Of a stretch of 19,829 nucleotides of DNA, positions 15,132-19,829 are shown in pieces. The stretch is from Methylorubrum extorquens (GTDB taxonomy: Bacteria > Pseudomonadota > Alphaproteobacteria > Rhizobiales > Beijerinckiaceae). The translations under genes were made by a program, and so were the position numbers. A model generated the notes under the pieces. The model ran no database searches, had not been told where the DNA came from, and worked only from the letters and a program-made list of their open reading frames with translations. The first letter of the stretch is position 1. The number at the start of each line of letters is the position of its first letter. The stretch covers positions 1-19,829 of the forward strand of contig JAEUAC010000421.1 of assembly GCA_019695455.1 (NCBI GenBank). The letters run 5' to 3'.

Positions 15132-16339
15132 GCGGCCCCTCCCCCGCCCGGCGCCTCGGCGTAGTCCCTCGCCAGACCCCGGCCGACGCGGTCGCGCATC
15201 ATCTCGTTCGTGCCGTCGGCGAAGGCGGCGAGCCGCACCTCGTCGAGCTGCATGCCGAGCCGATGGGCGGCGCTCGCCCCGACGGCTCCCATGGAGCGGA
15301 TGCACTGGTCGACGCCCCAGATGGCGGCGTCCACCGCGAAGAGCTTGCACTGGGCGGCGATGGTCATCGCGTCGCGGCCGCGATCGACGAGGCGGGCGGC
15401 GCGCAGCACCAGCGCGCTCGCCGCCTCCAGCCGCGTCGCCACCTCGGCGAGCTGCCATTGCAGGCCCTGGTGGGCGAGGATCGGCGCGCCGGAGGCCTGG
15501 CGCGTGCCGGCATAGGCGACCGCCTCGCAGAGCGCCGCGTGGAGCGTGCCCACGCACATGGCGGCGACGTGGATGCGGGCCGCGTTCACGGCCGCCATCG
15601 ACGTCCGCAGGGCGCTGCCGGGCGGATCGAGCAGGCCCCAGGCGGGCACGACATGCGCGCGCAGCTCGATCCGGGCGAGCCGGAAATGGGCGCCGCCCGG
15701 CATCGCGACGGCCTCCCGCCGCATCGTGGGGCCGTCCCGGCAGGGCACGAGCAGGTTCGCGAAGGCGCCCTCGTCGCCCATCCGGACGAGCATGGTCGCG
15801 TAGTCGACGACGGTGCCGTTCGTCACCCAGGTCTTGGTGCCCGTGACGGACCAGCCGTCCTCGACGGGGACCGCCACGGTCGACACGGCCCCGAGGTCGC
15901 TGCCGCCGTCCGGCTCGCTCATGGAGGGTGCGGCCAGCACGGTCCCCGCCATCAGGCCGGGCAGGAGCCGCTCCCGCTGCGCGTCGCTCCCCGCCCGCGA
16001 GATCCGGGTCGCCTGTCCCTGCAGGTTGTTCAGGCAGAACGCGGCCGCGAAGCTGTGGCGGGCGACCTCCGCGGCGACGCGGATCTTGCACAGGAAGGAC
16101 GCCCCGTGGCCGCCGTGCCGCGGCTCGACCTGCAGGCGCAGGAAGCCGGCCTCCGCCCAGCGCAGGATCCAGTCGCGCGGGAACGGCTCGCCGCGCAGGT
16201 AGGAGGCGTGGAGATCGTCCGAGAAGGCGCCGGCGCAGAAGCGGCGCGCCGCGGCGACGAGCTCGCGCTCCTCCGGCGTCAGGTGCTCGTCGTGGTCGTC
16301 GAGGAGGGACGAGGGCGCGGCCGTCCGGCCCGTGCTCAT
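15128..16339 (-). CDS. Acyl-CoA dehydrogenase (atypical active site)
   Basis: This is a FAD-dependent acyl-CoA desaturase of 403 residues. It has the central SMSEPDGGSDLGAVSTVA (139-156) and VTGTKTWVTNGTVVDYATM (165-183) blocks and the C-terminal LAAFADGTNEMMRDRVGRG (370-388). Most relatives have Glu as catalytic base in the last block (EGT); here it is D375 (ADGT). The alternative Glu position used by isovaleryl-type enzymes is also not Glu (NAARIH, 252-257). Asp at this position also occurs in the ACAD10/11 branch. It shares little sequence with the dehydrogenase at 3278-4444, so the two likely act on different substrates or steps. ATG at 16339 overlaps the Bug gene stop (ATGA); an apparent longer frame is only the shadow of that gene. 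Confidence 0.9.
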   Translation of the reverse strand: MSTGRTAAPSSLLDDHDEHLTPEERELVAAARRFCAGAFSDDLHASYLRGEPFPRDWILRWAEAGFLRLQVEPRHGGHGASFLCKIRVAAEVARHSFAAAFCLNNLQGQATRISRAGSDAQRERLLPGLMAGTVLAAPSMSEPDGGSDLGAVSTVAVPVEDGWSVTGTKTWVTNGTVVDYATMLVRMGDEGAFANLLVPCRDGPTMRREAVAMPGGAHFRLARIELRAHVVPAWGLLDPPGSALRTSMAAVNAARIHVAAMCVGTLHAALCEAVAYAGTRQASGAPILAHQGLQWQLAEVATRLEAASALVLRAARLVDRGRDAMTIAAQCKLFAVDAAIWGVDQCIRSMGAVGASAAHRLGMQLDEVRLAAFADGTNEMMRDRVGRGLARDYAEAPGGGGAA

Positions 16340-17307
16340 TGCGGCTTGTTGTCCTTGGCCCATTCCGTCCAGTACTCGATCTCGTTCCCCACCTCGGCCC
16401 GGAAGCTCTGCGGCGTCGAGTTGCGGATCGGCTCCGCGCCCAGGAACGCGATCTGGGCCGTGAAGTCGGGGTTGGCCAGCATGGCGTCGATCGCCGAGAG
16501 CAGCCTGGTCGTCACGGCGGCCGGCATGCCGGCCGGCCCGACGATGCCGAACCAGGGCGACACGTCCATGGGCCGGGCGCCCGCCTCCTCCATGGTCGGC
16601 AGCTCGGGGAAGGCCGGCGAGCGCTCGTTCGCGACCACGGCCAGGGGCCGCAGCTTGCCCGCCTTCACGAGCTCGGCGACCGTGGCCTCGGTGAAGAAGC
16701 CCACCTGCAGCGTGCCGGTCATCAGGTCCGTCATGGGCTGGTTGCCGCCGGCGTAGCTGACGAAGGTCATGCGCGTGTCGTTCAGCTTGTTGAACACCGT
16801 GCCGCCGATATGGGAGGTGGTGGCGAGCGTGCCGCCGAAGTTCAGGGTGCCCGGGTTCGACTTCGCGAAGGCGATTAACTCCGGCACGGACGCGATCTTC
16901 AGGTCGGGATTGACGAGGACGAGGCTGCGCTGCTTGGCGATCTTGCGCAGGAAGGTGAAGCTCTCGACCTGGTCGTAGGCGACCTTGGGATAGAGCGCCT
17001 TGGCGCGGGTCTGCGAGGATTCGACGCTGACGAGGAGCGTGTAGCCGTCGGGCGCCGCCTTGGCGACGTTGGTCGCCGCGATCACGCCCCCCGCCCCGCC
17101 GGTGTTCTCGATGACGACGGCCTTGCCGAGCTGCTTCGAGAGGTTCTGCCCGATGACCCGCCCGATGACGTCCGTCGGGCCGCCCGGCGGAAAGCCGACC
17201 ACGAGCCGGATGGGACGGGTCGGGTACTCCTCCTCGGCCCGCGCGGCCCCCGCCGCCATGACACAGGACAAGGCCGCGACGAGGAGGCCGGCGCCGAACC
17301 GCTTCAT
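16336..17307 (-). CDS. Bug/TctC-family periplasmic substrate-binding protein
   Basis: This second periplasmic carboxylate receptor is 323 residues, with a signal peptide (KRFGAGLLVAALSCVMAAG, cleavage near AARA-EEE). VVGFPPGGPTDVIGR and APDGYTLLVS are the Bug ligand-site motifs. The start is ATG 17307, 6 bases after GGGAG; an in-frame TTG at 17319 is less likely. It is the first gene of the operon with the dehydrogenase and CoA-transferase genes and overlaps the next gene as ATGA. A receptor fused by overlap to catabolic enzymes suggests that its ligand is their substrate. It differs from the Bug protein at 9058-10038 and has no permease partner of the Tct type here. Confidence 0.92.
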   Translation of the reverse strand: MKRFGAGLLVAALSCVMAAGAARAEEEYPTRPIRLVVGFPPGGPTDVIGRVIGQNLSKQLGKAVVIENTGGAGGVIAATNVAKAAPDGYTLLVSVESSQTRAKALYPKVAYDQVESFTFLRKIAKQRSLVLVNPDLKIASVPELIAFAKSNPGTLNFGGTLATTSHIGGTVFNKLNDTRMTFVSYAGGNQPMTDLMTGTLQVGFFTEATVAELVKAGKLRPLAVVANERSPAFPELPTMEEAGARPMDVSPWFGIVGPAGMPAAVTTRLLSAIDAMLANPDFTAQIAFLGAEPIRNSTPQSFRAEVGNEIEYWTEWAKDNKPQ

Positions 17308-17338
17308 GAACGCTCCCAAAGGTCAGCCTCGGACGCCG

Positions 17339-17367
17339 AAGGTTCGCATCCCGGGTCGGAGTGTCAA
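17339..17367 (-). promoter_or_regulatory. Candidate promoter of the Bug-dehydrogenase-CoA-transferase operon
   Basis: A perfect TTGACA (17367-17362, minus strand) is followed after 17 bases by AACCTT (17344-17339), a weak -10. The transcript would start about 25 bases before the ATG. Confidence 0.45.
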
Positions 17368-17381
17368 TTCGCGCCCAGATC

Positions 17382-17407
17382 TTTCGATGTGCTTTCACTG
17401 CTCGAAA
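17382..17407. promoter_or_regulatory. Inverted repeat upstream of the -35 box, possible activator site
   Basis: TTTCGA (17382-17387) and TCGAAA (17402-17407) are exact complements 14 bases apart. GTG-CTTT-CAC lies inside. Relative to the candidate promoter the site is at about -50 to -75, a usual place for an activator. No dedicated regulator gene adjoins it, so the binding protein is unknown. Confidence 0.4.
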
Positions 17408-17598
17408 CGCGTGCATGACGGACGCGCCGGCGCGCCGCCGCACGTCGTCCGGACGGGACGCCCGCGCGGTCCGGGAGCGGGCGATGCTCGCCCGCGATGC
17501 GATCCGCGACGAATGAGCGTACAAACATGGTTCGTCGATCCGGGCCGGTCCGGCTAAGGTCGACGCACCGCGGTATTTGGCGCCGCAGGGATCCCATG

Positions 17599-18420
17599 AT
17601 GCGCATTCTGGTCGGCTGCGAGATGACGTACGATCTGCCGTACGCCACGCCGATGATCGCCACGCTGAACGTCCATTCGTCGCGCGTGTCCGACCTCGAG
17701 CGGCCCGACTACCTCGTCACGACGCCGTCCGTGCCGATCGAGGGCTATCGCGACACGTTCGGCAACTGGTGCAACCGGCTGGTGGCGCCGGCCGGCCGCT
17801 TCACGCTGCGCACGGACACGGTCGTGCGCGACCACGGCCTCTGGGATCCGGCGGACCCGAGCTCCACGCAATGGGAGGTGCAGGACCTTCCGGCCGACGC
17901 CCTCCTGTTCCTGCTCGGCAGCCGCTACTGCGAGACCGACCTCCTGTCCGACAAGGCGTGGGAGCTGTTCGGCACGACGGAGCCCGGCTGGGCCCGCGTC
18001 AAGGCGGTGGTCGACTACGTGCACGACCACATCACCTTCGGCTACCAGCATTCGCGGCCGACGCGCACGGCGCTCCAGGCCTTCGAGGAGGGGCACGGCG
18101 TCTGCCGCGACTACGCCCACCTCGCCATCGCGTTCTGCCGCTGCCTCAACATCCCGGCCCGGTACTGCACGGGCTACGTGAGCGACATCGGCCTGCCGCC
18201 CCCGCACGCGCCCGGCGATTTCGCGGCCTGGATGGAGGTCTTCCTGGGCGGGCACTGGCACATGTTCGATCCGCGCAACAACGATCCCCGCATCGGCCGC
18301 ATCCTGATCGCCTATGGCCGCGACGCGTCGGACGTCCCGCTGACGCTGACCTTCGGCCCGGCCGCCCTGGTCGCGTTCCGCGTGATCACCGAGGAGGCGC
18401 CCGACGCGGAGGCCGCCTGA
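17599..18420 (+). CDS. Transglutaminase-like superfamily protein
   Basis: The 273-residue cytoplasmic protein has a bacterial transglutaminase-type N-terminal region (about 1-130) and a papain-like core (about 135-230). The nucleophile C169 lies in GHGVCRDYAHLAIAFCR. The Asp of the triad is D224 in HMFDPRNN. The His that usually begins the HAW motif is replaced: the site reads D207-F208-A209-A210-W211. Related proteins with Ser or Ala here are, as I recall, common in alphaproteobacteria, so the protein may act through another His or may not be a cross-linking enzyme. RIGRILIAYGRDASDVPLT (231-249) is typical of this subgroup. ATG 17599 gives the better ribosome spacing from AGGGA; ATG 17596 is the alternative. 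It is probably not part of the catabolic island. Confidence 0.88.
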   Translation: MRILVGCEMTYDLPYATPMIATLNVHSSRVSDLERPDYLVTTPSVPIEGYRDTFGNWCNRLVAPAGRFTLRTDTVVRDHGLWDPADPSSTQWEVQDLPADALLFLLGSRYCETDLLSDKAWELFGTTEPGWARVKAVVDYVHDHITFGYQHSRPTRTALQAFEEGHGVCRDYAHLAIAFCRCLNIPARYCTGYVSDIGLPPPHAPGDFAAWMEVFLGGHWHMFDPRNNDPRIGRILIAYGRDASDVPLTLTFGPAALVAFRVITEEAPDAEAA

Positions 18421-18484
18421 CCGGGCAGCATCGCACCGAGCGAGGCGGGGCGGGAACCATGTTCCCGATGGCGCGATGGGCAGG

Positions 18485-18637
18485 ATGACACGCACGCTCA
18501 GCCCCGCCCTCCGCTCCATCGACGGCGGGCGTCCGGCCCGATCCGCCTACGAGAACTGGCTGCGCGCCTACGAGGCCTATTGCCGGGAAAGCCTGAATCT
18601 GTGGCTCGCCTTCTGGTGGCCGTCGGCCCGCCGCTAG
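18485..18637 (+). CDS. Small aromatic-rich hypothetical protein (50 residues)
   Basis: An ATG at 18485 opens a 50-residue frame ending in TAG. The second half, YENWLRAYEAYCRESLNLWL and AFWWPSARR, is rich in Trp and Tyr and looks like an amphipathic helix. This composition is unlike random GC-rich translation and suggests a real small protein, perhaps one that binds a membrane or a partner. ATG 18476 in the same frame would add three residues. The ribosome site is poor, so translation may depend on the transglutaminase-like gene 64 bp upstream. A strong hairpin follows at 18645-18675. Function unknown. Confidence 0.5.
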   Translation: MTRTLSPALRSIDGGRPARSAYENWLRAYEAYCRESLNLWLAFWWPSARR

Positions 18638-18644
18638 GAGCGGC

Positions 18645-18675
18645 CCGGGCCCGGCGCCTTGCGCTCGGGGCCCGG
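18645..18675 (+). terminator. Long GC-rich hairpin after the small ORF
   Basis: CCGGGCCC (18645-18652) pairs with GGGCCCGG (18668-18675). Inside it GCGC (18654-18657) pairs with GCGC (18661-18664) around a 3-base loop. The stem is strong and lies 7 bases after the stop codon. No T-run follows, so a transcript end is likely but not proven. Confidence 0.5.
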
Positions 18676-18686
18676 AAGGCGGAGAA

Positions 18687-18703
18687 TGCCGACCACGTCG
18701 GCA
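18687..18703. repeat. Perfect inverted repeat before the Lys/Ala-rich gene
   Basis: TGCCGAC (18687-18693) and GTCGGCA (18697-18703) are exact complements around CAC. The site is about 60-75 bp before the next start codon, where it could be an operator, or it may be a second terminator hairpin. Confidence 0.4.
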
Positions 18704-18762
18704 CGGCCCTCGAGCGTCGGAGCCCGAGCGGTCGTGCTCCTGCCGTCTGAGAGTACGCGCCC

Positions 18763-19020
18763 ATGAGCACCCAACCGCCCTCCCCCGGCCGCGAGCAGCG
18801 GGCCCGCGATGCCGAGTTCCGGGCCGCCGAGGGGCGCAAGGCCGCCGCGGAAGCCGAGAAGTTCATCGTGGACCGCGACGCCAACACGGCCCGCCTGAAG
18901 GCCCTGCGCCTGGAGCGCGACCGGCAGATCGCCGCCGAGGCGCCGCCGCCCAAGGCCGCCAAGGCTCCGAAGGCCGCCAAGGCCGCCACGCCGCGGGTGC
19001 GGAAGGCGCCCGCCAAGTAG
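18763..19020 (+). CDS. Lys/Ala-rich small protein of unknown function
   Basis: The 85-residue protein is highly charged. Residues 8-55 are Arg/Glu/Ala-rich and likely helical (REQRARDAEFRAAEGRKAAA). Residues 57-85 carry KAAK/KAPK repeats like the tails of histone H1-type or nucleic-acid-binding proteins. A role in binding DNA or RNA is possible but not shown. GAGAG lies 9 bases before the ATG. It is a single gene, convergent with the next one, and has features of a lineage-specific housekeeping-type hypothetical rather than of the catabolic island. Confidence 0.75.
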   Translation: MSTQPPSPGREQRARDAEFRAAEGRKAAAEAEKFIVDRDANTARLKALRLERDRQIAAEAPPPKAAKAPKAAKAATPRVRKAPAK

Positions 19021-19023
19021 TCC

Positions 19024-19041
19024 GGCGGCGGGGCGGCCGCC
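19024..19041. terminator. Hairpin between convergent genes
   Basis: GGCGGC (19024-19029) and GCCGCC (19036-19041) can pair in the 29-bp gap between two convergent genes. There is no T-run; the role is inferred from position. Confidence 0.35.
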
Positions 19042-19049
19042 GCCCTCGC

Positions 19050-19424
19050 CTACCAGCGCCCGCGGGACGCGCCGCCCCCGAGGCTGATCTTGGGCTTGGT
19101 CTCGCGCGGCTTCTTGACCGGCACCGGCTCGACCAGGCCGAAATGCAGGCCGGCCGTCCGGCACTGCTCGGCCAGGACCTCGCCCATGGTGCCGGCCAGG
19201 GCCACCAGTCGCTCGGGCTCGATCGTCACGGCGATCTTGAGCGCCAGCGGCCGGAAATGCGCCCGCGGATAGAGGAACAGCGCGAGCCGGACGCGGACCT
19301 CGTCCGGGTAGCGGGCGACCGCCGCGGCGAGATCCTCGGGCTCCATCGTGTAGAGCGCCTGCAGCTCGCCGATCGGGATCGGACTCTCGGCTTCCGGCTC
19401 GGGGGGACCAAGGGCGCGCTTCAT
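19050..19424 (-). CDS. Hypothetical protein, conserved-looking, unknown function
   Basis: The 124-residue protein starts at ATG 19424, 6 bases after GGAGG, which rules out the longer in-frame extension to 19745. The centre (about 20-100) has regular hydrophobic spacing with MEPEDLAAAVARYPDEVRVR, ALFLYPRAHFRPLALKIA and GTMGEVLAEQCRTAG, indicating a folded helical domain. The tail is basic and Gly-rich (KKPRETKPKISLGGG). No signal peptide or membrane segment is seen. I do not recognise the family. It is a single gene, transcribed towards the Lys/Ala-rich gene. Confidence 0.75.
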   Translation of the reverse strand: MKRALGPPEPEAESPIPIGELQALYTMEPEDLAAAVARYPDEVRVRLALFLYPRAHFRPLALKIAVTIEPERLVALAGTMGEVLAEQCRTAGLHFGLVEPVPVKKPRETKPKISLGGGASRGRW

Positions 19425-19667
19425 CGAACCTCCAGATCGACGATGCTCGACCGTCGTCACGTCTCGACCAACCCGGCGGGCGGCCGCTTGATCCACCAGG
19501 GCACAGGACGCGCTCCGCGTGAAGGGCGGCAGGGTCGCGGTCCGCCCGTCGGATCGCGGAAACCGCCGCGGACCGGGAGGACGGCCACCCGATCGGCCGG
19601 GGAACCCCGCGACTCCCCGCCCCGTTACCGGTGCCGCGACGCACCGGATCGTCGCCGAGGACCCGTC
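19425..19667. other. Divergent intergenic region
   Basis: These 243 bases lie between two divergently transcribed genes and must hold both promoters. Apart from the two ribosome sites I see no convincing promoter boxes or repeats. Confidence 0.4.
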
Positions 19668-19829
19668 ATGCCGAAGCCGTTCGCCCGAAAGACCCTGCTC
19701 GCCGCCGCGCTCGTCCTCGTCCCGGTCGGCATCGCCCAGGCGCAAGGCGTCGTGCAGGGGTCCCGCCAGGGCGAGGCGGCCGGCGAGCGGGTGGGCGGCC
19801 CCGTGGGCGGGATCGTCGGCGGCGTGATC
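19668..19829 (+). CDS. Secreted Gly-rich hypothetical protein (N-terminal part)
   Basis: The gene runs off the right edge; 54 residues are visible. A signal peptide is clear: KPFARK, a hydrophobic core LLAAALVLVPVGI, and a cleavage site near AQAQ (residue 26). The mature start is Gly-rich with GGPVGGIVGGV, resembling small periplasmic or outer-membrane-associated proteins with a glycine-zipper. GAGGA lies 7 bases before the ATG. The family cannot be fixed from this part. Confidence 0.75.
   Translation, partial: MPKPFARKTLLAAALVLVPVGIAQAQGVVQGSRQGEAAGERVGGPVGGIVGGVI

Larger units (their letters stand above)
17308..17598. other. Divergent intergenic region
   Basis: These 291 bases separate the minus-strand Bug operon from the transglutaminase-like gene. 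They hold the promoter and repeat noted at 17339-17407. A second inverted repeat is CGACGAA (17507-17513) with TTCGTCG (17531-17537). No gene is seen. Confidence 0.5.

Noticed and set aside
15128..17524. A single 798-residue protein joining a Bug-region sequence to the dehydrogenase
   Set aside because: The N-terminal half is an out-of-frame reading of the Bug gene; the true dehydrogenase starts at the ATGA overlap at 16339.
1..19829. CRISPR array, tRNA or rRNA genes, insertion sequence or integrase
   Set aside because: No regularly spaced repeats, no tRNA-like folds noticed, and no transposase or recombinase motifs in any frame.

Overview
The window is very GC-rich, densely packed DNA with Shine-Dalgarno-led genes and frequent 4-base start/stop overlaps. 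Gene families and small hypotheticals suggest an alphaproteobacterium, most likely Methylobacterium or a relative in the Hyphomicrobiales. That placement is an inference from gene style, not from a marker gene. Most of the window (about 1-17307) reads as an accessory island for taking up an organic acid and breaking it down as a CoA thioester. The last 2.2 kb carries small lineage-type hypothetical genes.

Layout. (1) 1-1821, minus strand: a TRAP carboxylate transporter, dctP-dctQ-dctM, with dctM running off the left edge. (2) 2049-7675, plus strand: a tightly coupled operon of a class III CoA-transferase, an acyl-CoA dehydrogenase, an acetyl-CoA hydrolase/transferase-family protein, an alpha-methylacyl-CoA racemase-like protein and an IclR regulator. 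The divergent gap 1822-2048 has a TTGACA box on the plus strand, a TTGACG box on the minus strand, and three inverted repeats. (3) 7970-9025, plus strand: a zinc alcohol dehydrogenase, preceded by a possible 19-residue leader ORF. (4) 9058-12944, minus strand: an operon of MOSC protein, VanB/PDR-type reductase, MHS-family symporter and Bug-type binding protein. (5) 13165-13755, plus strand: an XRE-cupin regulator divergent from group 4, with three TTGCCT half-sites in the gap. (6) 13789-17307, minus strand: a fully overlapping operon of Bug-type binding protein, acyl-CoA dehydrogenase and the two subunits of a 3-oxoacid-type CoA-transferase. (7) 17599-19829: a transglutaminase-like protein, a 50-residue aromatic-rich ORF, a Lys/Ala-rich small protein, a minus-strand hypothetical and the start of a secreted Gly-rich protein.

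How it may work together (inference). Carboxylates would enter through the TRAP system and the MHS symporter. Two Bug receptors would bind them in the periplasm. The class III and class I CoA-transferases would move CoA onto the acid. The racemase-like enzyme could set the stereochemistry of a 2-methyl branch. The two acyl-CoA dehydrogenases would desaturate the thioester, and the alcohol dehydrogenase could oxidise a hydroxyl intermediate. No hydratase, thiolase or ring-cleavage enzyme is present, so the substrate cannot be named and the later steps must lie elsewhere. The IclR and XRE-cupin genes each sit next to a clear candidate operator. The MOSC plus reductase pair looks like a split molybdenum N-reductase-type system. 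Several enzymes show altered active-site positions, listed in the findings. No tRNA, rRNA, CRISPR array, transposase or integrase was seen.
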